Below are positions 6,812 to 15,569 of a DNA stretch of 17,662 bases, piece by piece (the stretch's first letter is position 1; the number at the start of each line of letters is the position of its first letter). Below the pieces are notes generated by a model, which ran no database searches, was not told the DNA's origin, and saw only the letters and a program-made list of their open reading frames with translations. A program made the translations under genes and the position numbers. The DNA is from an uncultured Chitinophagaceae bacterium. Its GTDB lineage: Bacteria; Bacteroidota; Bacteroidia; Chitinophagales; Chitinophagaceae. Location: contig CAMPGT010000048.1 of assembly GCA_946885665.1 (NCBI GenBank), forward strand, positions 1-17,662, written 5' to 3'.

Positions 6812-7798
6812 ATGAAGATATCCAACGAAACGAAAGTCGGTGCACTTACTGCTATTGCCATAGTGATACTGATACTAGGCTTCAATTTTCTGAAGGGTCG
6901 CAATCTTACAGAAAGGAACGACAGGATTTACAGCGTTTTTCCCGACATCAAGGGCCTCCAGGTTTCCAACCCGGTTTATATCAAAGGGCTCCAGGTGGGA
7001 AAAATTGCCGAGATGCATGAAAAGGATAATAACCTTTCAGGCATCGTTGTGGCGGTAACACTGAATAAAGACATCAACATACCCGACAATTCACTGGCCA
7101 TCATCAATAGCGACCTGCTCGGCAGCACCTCGCTCGAAATTATGATGGGCAGCAACACCACGTATGTTGAACACGGCGACACGCTGCAATCTACCGCCAA
7201 GCTGGGCATCATGACGGAGATCACCAAAAGCCTTAACCCTGCGCTCGCCAATGTCAACAAAACCCTCGCCTCGCTCGACCTTCTCATCAATCAACTGACC
7301 ATGTTGCTCGACAACCGGACCAGGGGAAATATGCAGGGCATTATCGCCAATCTCAACACCACCTCAAAAGATCTGCAGCAACTGATCGCCGCACAAAAAG
7401 AGACGCTTGGAAAAACAATGGACCATGTGGAAGTCATCACCGGCACCATCGCCAGGAATAGCGGCAAGATCGACTCAACATTGAGCAGCCTGCAAAAAAC
7501 ATCCGCCAGCCTTGCCGACGCCAATATAGATGAAACCATGAAGTCGGTAACACGCACCATGGACCAGTTGGAACAGGCACTGGCAGCGGTTAACAGCAAG
7601 AAAGGATCGATCGGGCTGTTGTTAAATGATCGCCAATTGTATGATGAGCTCAGGATGACGAATCGCAGTTTAACTACATTGCTCGATGATATCAGGGTAA
7701 ACCCAAGGAGATATGTAAATGTGTCGGTATTTGGCAGAAAACAAAAGTCAGGGCCTATCTTGCAACCCATCATCTATGATTCGACACGCGGAAAATAA
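6812..7798 (+). CDS. MCE/MlaD-family lipid transport protein
   Basis: MCE proteins bind lipids in the periplasm and work with an MlaE permease and MlaF ATPase to move phospholipids between membranes. The 328-residue product has one N-terminal membrane anchor (about 9-27). A single MCE domain follows (about 37-115), with the typical segments F-P-D-I-K-G-L-Q-V-S-N-P-V-Y-I-K-G-L-Q-V-G and L-L-G-S-T-S-L-E-I. A long helical, coiled-coil-like C-terminal region rich in Leu, Ser, Thr and Asn comes after it (about 130-300). This is the usual MlaD-like architecture in Bacteroidota. No MlaE or MlaF gene is in the window, so its transporter partners must be elsewhere. The next gene starts one base after its stop, so the two are very likely translationally coupled. 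Confidence 0.9.
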   Translation: MKISNETKVGALTAIAIVILILGFNFLKGRNLTERNDRIYSVFPDIKGLQVSNPVYIKGLQVGKIAEMHEKDNNLSGIVVAVTLNKDINIPDNSLAIINSDLLGSTSLEIMMGSNTTYVEHGDTLQSTAKLGIMTEITKSLNPALANVNKTLASLDLLINQLTMLLDNRTRGNMQGIIANLNTTSKDLQQLIAAQKETLGKTMDHVEVITGTIARNSGKIDSTLSSLQKTSASLADANIDETMKSVTRTMDQLEQALAAVNSKKGSIGLLLNDRQLYDELRMTNRSLTTLLDDIRVNPRRYVNVSVFGRKQKSGPILQPIIYDSTRGK

Positions 7799-7799
7799 A

Positions 7800-9551
7800 A
7801 TGAAAGTATCCGCCCTTATTGCATTCATGATCTTGCTGGGTTTGGGTTCGGTGGCGCAGGTGCCGCAATCTTCCAATCAAAAAGTTGATTCGCTGAACAA
7901 ATCGGATACGCTGAAGGTGGTGCAGATCCTGGGCGCCAACCGGTATGGATTCAAAAAGATCGACTCGCTCACCGAACTGCTGCTGCTCGTGGGCAACGTT
8001 GCCCTCAAGCAGGAAACCACCACCTTCTACGCCGACAGTGCCGTGTACAACCGCCGTTCAAAAATCGTGGAGGCGTTCGATAATGTGCACATCAACGACA
8101 ACGACAGCGTGCACACCTACTCCGATTACCTCCTTTATCATACCGATACCAAACTGGCCAACCTGAGAGACAACGTAAGATTGACGGATGGCAAAAGTAA
8201 TTTGTACACCAACCAGCTTGAATACGATGTCAACAACAAAATAGGCATCTACCTCGATGGCGGCAGAGTTGTTAATGGCACCTCCGTGCTTACGAGCCGC
8301 GAGGCCACCTATTATGCCGACAACAAAGACGTTTTGTTCAGGGGCGATGTACACCTGCAGGACCCAAAATACAAGCTTGAATCCGATTCGCTGCTGTATA
8401 ACACCACTTCGGAAGTGGCCACCTTCATTTCGAAAACATATATCGAAGACAGCGCAAAGCGCACCATCCTTACCAACCAGGGATACTATGACCTGAAAAA
8501 TAAAGTGGCCACCTTCGGCGACAGACCCGTTATCCATGACGGAGCGACGGTCATCATCGCGAACCAGATTGACACTGATGACAGCACCGGCATTAGCGTG
8601 CTTACCGGCGACGCCATATTCAGGGATACCGCGCAGGGCGTTTCGGTGCTCGCCAATTCGATTGTTTCGAACAGGAACACCGGCACGATGGTAGCCACGC
8701 AAAAACCTTTAATGATCATCAAACAGGAAAATGACAGCACGTTCATTGCCGCCGATACCCTTTTTTCCGGACGGCTCACAGATCTGCCCGTAGAAGCCGA
8801 CAGCATGGTGACGGTGGCCCCTGTAAACGATTCTGCGCAGGTGGCCGTTGCCGATTCATCGGTAAACGATTCGGCGAAGTTGGCTTTCGCCGACTCATCG
8901 GAACATGATTCAACGAAGTTAGCCATTGCCGTGAGTTCCGACACGAGCAGACTGGCCACAGACAGCCTGAACCAGAACGACAGCACGAACCGTTATTTCC
9001 AGGCGTATTACAACGTGCGGATATTTTCGGACTCACTGCAGGCAGTATGCGACAGCCTTTTTTACTCGGGAAAAGATTCTATATTCAGGTTATTCAGGGA
9101 CCCGATCGTGTGGTCGGGACGAAGCCAGGTGACGGGCGATACGATTTTCATGTACACGAAGAACAAGCAGCCCGACAAGCTGTATGTATTCGAGAACGGC
9201 CTGATGGTGAATGAAACCGGCCCCGACATGTACAACCAGGTTAAGGGAAACAGGATATACGGTTATTTCAACAACGGTGAAATTGATTACATACGTTCGA
9301 AGGGAAGCGCCGAAAGTATTTATTATGCGAAAGACGAGAATGATAAGCTCGTTGGCATCAACAAAGCGTCGTCCGATGTTATTGACATGCGATTTAAAAA
9401 TAAAGAGCTGAACCGCGTTGTATTCATCAGCGCCGTCACCGGCAAGATGCTGCCCTTCCGGCAGGCTACCGAACAGGACCGGCGGCTGAGAAGTTTCCAA
9501 TGGCGTGAAGAGCGCCGCCCCAAGTCGAAATTTGAACTGATCGACAATTAA
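7800..9551 (+). CDS. OstA-like (LptA-type) LPS transport protein
   Basis: The product is a 583-residue protein with an N-terminal signal peptide (about 1-20, ending V-A-Q). It is built from repeated short beta-strand segments of the OstA/LptA jellyroll type, with recurring patterns like D-N-V-x-[IL], Y-x-D-x-L-x-Y and A-x-F-x-x-x-V. One set of repeats spans about 65-320 and a second shorter set about 410-560. The two are joined by a Ser/Asp/Ala-rich linker containing three tandem 13-residue repeats (342-380). LptA-type proteins form the periplasmic bridge carrying LPS to LptD, which is encoded nearby. E. coli LptA is under 200 residues, so this is a greatly enlarged version. ATG 7800, one base after the MCE stop, is chosen over 7719 because it gives the signal peptide. 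Confidence 0.85.
   Translation: MKVSALIAFMILLGLGSVAQVPQSSNQKVDSLNKSDTLKVVQILGANRYGFKKIDSLTELLLLVGNVALKQETTTFYADSAVYNRRSKIVEAFDNVHINDNDSVHTYSDYLLYHTDTKLANLRDNVRLTDGKSNLYTNQLEYDVNNKIGIYLDGGRVVNGTSVLTSREATYYADNKDVLFRGDVHLQDPKYKLESDSLLYNTTSEVATFISKTYIEDSAKRTILTNQGYYDLKNKVATFGDRPVIHDGATVIIANQIDTDDSTGISVLTGDAIFRDTAQGVSVLANSIVSNRNTGTMVATQKPLMIIKQENDSTFIAADTLFSGRLTDLPVEADSMVTVAPVNDSAQVAVADSSVNDSAKLAFADSSEHDSTKLAIAVSSDTSRLATDSLNQNDSTNRYFQAYYNVRIFSDSLQAVCDSLFYSGKDSIFRLFRDPIVWSGRSQVTGDTIFMYTKNKQPDKLYVFENGLMVNETGPDMYNQVKGNRIYGYFNNGEIDYIRSKGSAESIYYAKDENDKLVGINKASSDVIDMRFKNKELNRVVFISAVTGKMLPFRQATEQDRRLRSFQWREERRPKSKFELIDN
8823..8939 (+). repeat. Three in-frame 39-bp tandem repeats within the OstA-like gene
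   Basis: Units at 8823-8861, 8862-8900 and 8901-8939 encode V-N-D-S-A-Q-V-A-V-A-D-S-S, V-N-D-S-A-K-L-A-F-A-D-S-S and E-H-D-S-T-K-L-A-I-A-V-S-S. The first two are close in DNA and the third has diverged. They lie in the linker between the two OstA-like modules. Confidence 0.85.
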
Positions 9552-9646
9552 TTCATGAACACAAATATGTTAAAACCTTTATGTTAAATCGATATGCGGT
9601 AAGGCATGGTTGGCCTAATTTTCACGTCAAAATTTTAAAAAACAAA

Positions 9647-10105
9647 ATGAAACGCATCCTGACCACCTTACTTGTTTTTGCCGCACTGTTTTATGGCGAG
9701 CAAATTCACGCCCAGGATTACCGGTTTGCTTTGGGCGTTCGGTTAAGCAATTCAGCGCCCACACTGAATAATTCCATTACCGGTAAATATTTTGTGACCG
9801 ACAGGAGCGCCGTTGAGGGTTTGGTTTCGTTTGGCTCACGGTTTGGGTTAGGCGCTTTGCTGGAGATTCACAAGCCGTTCAATACGATTCCGCAGTTGAG
9901 GTGGATGTATGGTGGCGGTGCGTTCGTTGGATTTGAGGATGAGGATACCTACCTCGGTCCCACGGGCATTCTTGGATTGGATTACAAGTTTGAAAACGTT
10001 CCTATCAATCTTTCGGTGGACTGGAAGCCGGAGTTGAATATTATTCCTGATATAGATTTCGTTCCGGATGCGTTTGCGTTGAGTGTGAGGTTTACGTTGA
10101 AGTGA
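9647..10105 (+). CDS. Small predicted outer-membrane beta-barrel protein
   Basis: I cannot name the family of this 152-residue protein. It has a clear signal peptide (about 1-22, ending I-H-A-Q). The mature part shows alternating polar/hydrophobic strands rich in Gly and aromatics: Y-R-F-A-L-G-V-R-L, S-A-V-E-G-L-V-S-F-G, L-R-W-M-Y-G-G-G-A-F-V-G-F, I-N-L-S-V-D-W, and a final F-A-L-S-V-R-F-T-L-K. That pattern suits a six- to eight-stranded outer-membrane barrel. I chose ATG 9647 because the longer in-frame start at 9581 would add 22 residues that hide the signal peptide. It lies 95 bases after the OstA-like gene on the same strand and ends 6 bases from the end of the converging gene. It may be part of the envelope block or independent. 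Confidence 0.75.
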   Translation: MKRILTTLLVFAALFYGEQIHAQDYRFALGVRLSNSAPTLNNSITGKYFVTDRSAVEGLVSFGSRFGLGALLEIHKPFNTIPQLRWMYGGGAFVGFEDEDTYLGPTGILGLDYKFENVPINLSVDWKPELNIIPDIDFVPDAFALSVRFTLK

Positions 10106-10111
10106 TACGCC

Positions 10112-11383
10112 TCACCCAAAAAACAAATACGCCACAAATATCCCCGTAATAATGCACACCAGATCGGCAAGCAACATCGCGCCGATGGTGTATCGGGTAT
10201 TTCTCACAGAAACCGCCCCAAAATAAACAGCAATTACATAAAACGTAGTGTCGGAAGCACCCTGGAACACACCGGATAATTTCGACGCGAACGAGTCCGG
10301 ACCGAAAGTAGCCATCGTACTCACCATCATGCCGCGCGCAGCGCCACCGCTCAACGGCCTGATCAATGCCGTTGGCAATCCATCCACAAAGCGCGTGTCG
10401 GTACCCAATATTGCAAAGAAATTCTTTATGCCCGTGATGATCACGTCAAATGTACCGCTGGTGCGCAGCATGCTGATCGCCACCAGTATGCCCACCAAAA
10501 AAGGAATGATCCGCACAGCCGTTTCAAACCCGTTTTTGGCGCCGGAAATGAACGCATCGAACACGTCTATCTTTTTATACAACCCTCCGAGTACGATCAA
10601 TAAAAAAACCAAAAGGATCAGGCCATTGCTGAGGATGCTTGAAAACGACTGGATACCGGCTGCGTCGAGGCGCGTGATGTAAAGCACCAGCAAACCAATT
10701 ACCGCTGAAAGACAGGCCACCCACAGTATAACCGCCGGCTGCAATAGATTAATGCGCTGCTTAAAAGAAACGATGATCATCGCCGCCATCGTACCCACAA
10801 AAGTCACGATCATGCAGGGCACAAAAATATCGGTAGGGTTGCTTGCATTCTGCGACGCCCGCACAGCGATTACACTCACGGGGATCAGGTTGAGCCCGGC
10901 GGCATGAAGGCAGAGAAACATGATCTGCGGATCGGACGCCCTGTCCTTATGCGGGTTGATCTCCTGCAGGCTTTCCATTGCTTTCAAACCAAAAGGCGTT
11001 GCAGCATTGTCGAGTCCAAGCAAATTAGCGGAAAAGTTCATGATCATGTGGCCCATGGCAGGGTGATCTTTCGGTAGCTGCGGAAACAGTTTTGTAAAGA
11101 AGGGAGCCACGATCCTGGCGAGCAGCCTCACCCCTCCTGCCCTTTCGGCGATGCTCATGAACCCGATGAAAAGAGAAAGGATGCCGATCAGGCGCAGGCA
11201 GATTTCCACCGCCACCCAGCAAGTTTCGATAATGCCGTCCATTTTGAGCGGATTGGCAGGATCGGAAGCCTTGCCAATCACCATCCAGGTGAATATGTCT
11301 GTGTCGCCAAAGAAAAAGCACCTGATGGCGGCTACAGCAACTGCAACAATGATAAACGCCGACCAGATCCTGCTTAATGCCAT
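10112..11383 (-). CDS. SpmA-SpmB fusion membrane protein (nucleoside recognition/Gate domains)
   Basis: The 423-residue protein is a multi-pass membrane protein joining two Gate-domain units. These are separate genes, spmA and spmB, in Bacillus, where they affect spore core dehydration. The first half carries the SpmA signature N-L-L-G-L-D-N-A-A-T-P-F-G-L-K-A-M-E (about residues 116-133). The second half carries SpmB-like segments around F-x-S-G-A-K-N-G-F-E-T-A-V-R-I-I-P-F-L-V and P-L-S-G-G-A-A-R-G-M-M, followed by T-F-G-P-D-S-F. Bacteroidota are not known to sporulate, so the role must be different, perhaps transport of a small molecule; the nucleoside link in the domain name is not proof of substrate. 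It is divergent from ychF across 99 bases. Confidence 0.85.
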   Translation of the reverse strand: MALSRIWSAFIIVAVAVAAIRCFFFGDTDIFTWMVIGKASDPANPLKMDGIIETCWVAVEICLRLIGILSLFIGFMSIAERAGGVRLLARIVAPFFTKLFPQLPKDHPAMGHMIMNFSANLLGLDNAATPFGLKAMESLQEINPHKDRASDPQIMFLCLHAAGLNLIPVSVIAVRASQNASNPTDIFVPCMIVTFVGTMAAMIIVSFKQRINLLQPAVILWVACLSAVIGLLVLYITRLDAAGIQSFSSILSNGLILLVFLLIVLGGLYKKIDVFDAFISGAKNGFETAVRIIPFLVGILVAISMLRTSGTFDVIITGIKNFFAILGTDTRFVDGLPTALIRPLSGGAARGMMVSTMATFGPDSFASKLSGVFQGASDTTFYVIAVYFGAVSVRNTRYTIGAMLLADLVCIITGIFVAYLFFG

Positions 11384-11448
11384 TTTAATGGATTATAAGC
11401 GTTGAAGATAATGATTGATACAAATAATACCATTGGGCAATATTTAAC

Positions 11449-11456
11449 TACTTTTG
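11449..11456 (+). promoter_or_regulatory. Bacteroidota-type -7 box (TACTTTTG) for ychF
   Basis: TACTTTTG fits TAnnTTTG exactly, 26 bases before the ychF ATG, giving a leader of about 20 bases. The surrounding CTACTTTTGC equals the string upstream of lptD. No convincing -33 TTTG at the usual spacing is visible. Confidence 0.55.
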
Positions 11457-11482
11457 CGCCCTGAATAAATTTTTGACCGAAT

Positions 11483-12580
<1,098 letters not shown>

Positions 12581-12604
12581 AAAGTTATAAGTTAAAACTT
12601 AAAA
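12581..12604. repeat. AT-rich repeat, also found inverted at 17630-17653
   Basis: On the minus strand this 24-base segment reads TTTTAAGTTTTAACTT followed by ATAACTTT. It differs by one base from 17630-17653 on the plus strand. It includes the perfect inverted repeat TAAGTT-AA-AACTTA (12588-12601) in the gap between the convergent ychF and TonB receptor stops, and could help end transcription from both sides. Confidence 0.5.
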
Positions 12605-15478
12605 TACGTTGTATCCAAAACTCACATAATAGATCCCCCCAATTTCCGGGTTGCCGAAGGCAGTTTTATAATACTTATTCAAAATATTGGTACCACCTAA
12701 TTTAATCATCGACCTGGTGGATGGAAACTTATAACTGATCATTGCATCGATCGTAGTGAACCCGTCAATATTTCCCTGTCTGAAATCACTTTCCACGTAA
12801 TATCCATCCTGGTTGCGCATGTTCACATTAAATCCAAACCGGTTCTGATAACCAAAACCTGAGTTGGAAACACCGAGCACCAGCCTGTACGACGGCGTAT
12901 TGAAAAAAGAAATAAAGGAAGGATCATCATTGTCAATCCTGTCGGTCGTAACATTTCCGGTAAACGCAAAGTTGCGCGGCAGCAGGTAATCCACTCCCAA
13001 ACCAAATCCGTAGGTGCTTACCTTATTTGTACCGTTCACGGCCACCGAAATCGATCTTCTCGAATTGGAGCTGAACACACCCATCGGGCTGCCGGTAAGT
13101 GATTGCAGCACGACTGTGCGGCCGAGAAAGTTCTCATATCTTCCAAAATAACCGTAGGCATCGATGAGCAGTCTTTTTTGAATGAGTCCCTTGTAGCCAA
13201 GCTCGAACGATCGCAATATTTCGGGTTTGTATTCTTCAAACTGCCTTTCTTCGAGGAGGGCCAGTGCCTGCTCGGGAGGCGTTCCTGATGCAAGGGCCGC
13301 ACCGGCGGCAGCAACACTGTTAATGCTGTAGGCTGTGTTGCCTTTGAAGTTATAAAAGTCGCGGAGCTCGGGAAGTCCTCCGATCAACACCGTTCCGCCT
13401 CCAATTACCAGGTTGATCCATTGGTTTTGCGTGGTGGGGAAACGGTACGCCGTCTGATACGATGCACGAATATTTTGGTCTTCGGCAACTTTATAAACGC
13501 CGGTGAACCGCGGCGTGAACCTGCCGTCGAAATTTTCATTTTTATCGTACCTGCCAGATGCGGTGAGTTTCAGCTTATCCTCGAAGAAGCTTTTGGACAA
13601 CTGCGCATACGCGCCCACTTCATTTATTTTAATTACGCCTGCCGTGTCGGCGAAGAGCGTTCCCTGGGAATTCAGTACGTACTGCCGAAAGCTGGCGCCC
13701 GCAATGAGATCGGCAAAACCAACCATCTCACTGAAATTATATTGTCCCTCGGCTACATACAAATCGGATTTGTCGAGGAACAATCCACCATTTTCCGAGA
13801 TGGGCGTCGAGCTCACTTTATCGAACAGTTGATTGAACTGTTCGGAGCCCGGCGCGGGCCTTCCCTGGTCGGCAAAACTCCTGGCGCTTTGATGTGCCGA
13901 ATGGTCAGAAACGGGATTAAAAGTTGTTCCGCCGGCAAGCGCCGCCACGTAAGGAGTAACCTTGCTGAGCAGGAATTGCTGCGCATACTGCGGATACCAG
14001 TCGGTGCTCGGTTTCCATTCTTCATTAAATATCCTGGTAGAAATTGTGGAGTTAAATGAATTACCTGCGTTTTCCTGTGTGGTATAAACGCGCGCGAACC
14101 AGTTGGGATGCCTCAGTTCCAGTTTATACTGCCCTATTTTAAGATCCTTGAGCGAATAGCGGTCGCTGCCGGTGTACACTGTATTACCCGTTCCCCAAAA
14201 GCCTACCAACGATGCTTCAATATTGCCGGGCAAATGATAATATAAGCCTCCCGATAATTTCACGTCCACCGTATTGTTGTTCAGGATATCTTTCTCGTCA
14301 TAACCTGTCCGGGATACACGAAAATTATTGTAAGAAGCAACGGTAGAATCGAGATAAGCAGCAGCCGCGTCAAAAAGCGGCGGTGGAACTTGTGATTGAA
14401 ATTCCTGCTTCATCGCTTCCGCCACCAGGCCAAGCACCGGTTGCGACGCGTCCGCCATGTCGAGCGTTGTTTCATCACCGTAAACATTCACGCCGTCGTA
14501 ATTGGGATCGCTGTTGCGGTCGCCTGACTTCACATCTCCATATTCGTTGAGCGCAACGTCACCTGCTTCATAATTGGTGCGGTCGGTGCCTATCCAATCT
14601 TTCGCCTGTATAAACTGGGCGCCGATTTTGAACGCGAACCTTTCGTTCACCTTCTTGCCCCAGCGCAGGCTCCAGTCGTGGTATGCGCCTGGCTTGTCGC
14701 GTTGCTTTTTGTCTACGTGCATAATGCCCGTTTTTACCTGGAAACTGAGCCCCTGGTATTTGAATGGATCCTTGCTGTTGATAAGCAGTGTTCCATTCAT
14801 TCCACCGGAACCGTACAACGCAGACGAGGCGCCAGGAAGCAGCTCCATGCTTTCCACGTCGAGTTCGGTTATGCCTATTATCGATCCGACGGAAAAATTA
14901 AGTCCGGGCGCCTGGTTGTCTATTCCATCCATCAACTGGTTGAGGCGGGCGTTGCCGCTCCCGTTGAACCCGCGTGTGCTTGGCGTTGCGAATGTGAGGC
15001 TCGAATAAACGAGGTCCACTCCTTTTATGCGCGACAACATATCGTAGTAGCCGGTTGATGGCGTGTTAACTATGTTCTTTGCACTGATCCTTTCGATGGA
15101 TACCGGAGACTCCAGTATTTTTTCGGGAACCCTGCTGGCCGATACCACAACTTCTGCGCCCAGCGATATTCCCTGCGCCAGTTGTACCTCAATGGAATTG
15201 GCGCCAGCCGACACTGTAACTTCACGCGGTTCATACCCGATTGAAGTGAACACTAACGTAAGCGGTAAGGACCTGTTGATAGTTAGGGTGAAATTTCCTT
15301 TGTCATCAGAGAACGTTCCCGAGGTAGTTCCCTGTACCTCTACCGAGACGGAAGGAATAATTTGTTTGGTAAGACTATCGCGCACGGTGCCGGAGAGAAC
15401 GATATTTTGCGAATAAGAGGAAAAACTCAATACCATTGCAAACAACACGGCGGCACACCGGATGGAGTAGTTTCTCAT
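12599..15478 (-). CDS. TonB-dependent outer-membrane receptor with carboxypeptidase-like N-domain
   Basis: The 959-residue product is an active-transport outer-membrane receptor powered by TonB. In order it has a signal peptide (about 1-24), a CarboxypepD_reg-like beta-sandwich (about 25-101), a TonB-box-like segment E-V-V-V-S-A-S-R (109-116), a plug domain (about 122-235, with T-R-G-F-N and L-P-G-A-S-S-A-L-Y-G-S-G-G-M-N-G-T), and a barrel ending in aromatic F at the C-terminus. The N-domain is typical of Bacteroidota. No susD-like gene follows, so this is not a SusC/D polysaccharide pair. A siderophore, cobalamin or other small ligand is possible but cannot be decided. The frame is open to 15589, into purC, but ATG 15478 begins the signal peptide. 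Confidence 0.93.
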   Translation of the reverse strand: MRNYSIRCAAVLFAMVLSFSSYSQNIVLSGTVRDSLTKQIIPSVSVEVQGTTSGTFSDDKGNFTLTINRSLPLTLVFTSIGYEPREVTVSAGANSIEVQLAQGISLGAEVVVSASRVPEKILESPVSIERISAKNIVNTPSTGYYDMLSRIKGVDLVYSSLTFATPSTRGFNGSGNARLNQLMDGIDNQAPGLNFSVGSIIGITELDVESMELLPGASSALYGSGGMNGTLLINSKDPFKYQGLSFQVKTGIMHVDKKQRDKPGAYHDWSLRWGKKVNERFAFKIGAQFIQAKDWIGTDRTNYEAGDVALNEYGDVKSGDRNSDPNYDGVNVYGDETTLDMADASQPVLGLVAEAMKQEFQSQVPPPLFDAAAAYLDSTVASYNNFRVSRTGYDEKDILNNNTVDVKLSGGLYYHLPGNIEASLVGFWGTGNTVYTGSDRYSLKDLKIGQYKLELRHPNWFARVYTTQENAGNSFNSTISTRIFNEEWKPSTDWYPQYAQQFLLSKVTPYVAALAGGTTFNPVSDHSAHQSARSFADQGRPAPGSEQFNQLFDKVSSTPISENGGLFLDKSDLYVAEGQYNFSEMVGFADLIAGASFRQYVLNSQGTLFADTAGVIKINEVGAYAQLSKSFFEDKLKLTASGRYDKNENFDGRFTPRFTGVYKVAEDQNIRASYQTAYRFPTTQNQWINLVIGGGTVLIGGLPELRDFYNFKGNTAYSINSVAAAGAALASGTPPEQALALLEERQFEEYKPEILRSFELGYKGLIQKRLLIDAYGYFGRYENFLGRTVVLQSLTGSPMGVFSSNSRRSISVAVNGTNKVSTYGFGLGVDYLLPRNFAFTGNVTTDRIDNDDPSFISFFNTPSYRLVLGVSNSGFGYQNRFGFNVNMRNQDGYYVESDFRQGNIDGFTTIDAMISYKFPSTRSMIKLGGTNILNKYYKTAFGNPEIGGIYYVSFGYNVF

Positions 15479-15523
15479 AACGGCAATTTTTGTATTGGAA
15501 CGACGGCAAAATACCGATTGTGC

Positions 15524-15552
15524 GCAACGTAGAGAAATTAAGATTTGCCAAA
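15524..15552 (-). promoter_or_regulatory. Possible promoter for the TonB receptor
   Basis: On the minus strand TTTG (15549-15552) is followed after 17 bases by TACGTTGC (15524-15531), a two-mismatch version of TAnnTTTG, ending 45 bases before the receptor ATG. Spacing fits the Bacteroidota -33/-7 pattern, but the -7 match is imperfect. Confidence 0.25.
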
Positions 15553-15569
15553 GTTGGTATATTCGGGCC

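Noticed and set aside
8058..8702. Minus-strand frame of 214 codons opposite the OstA-like gene.
   Set aside because: It is antisense to a gene with a clear signal peptide and repeat structure, and shows no recognisable motif.
10102..10115. GTGA/TCAC inverted repeat spanning the convergent stops as a terminator.
   Set aside because: The stem is only 4 bases and arises mainly from the two stop codons; there is no strong hairpin.
15558..15565. TATATTCG just before purC as a -7 box.
   Set aside because: It ends only 4 bases before the ATG, too close for a normal start site, and a TTTG upstream is at the wrong distance.
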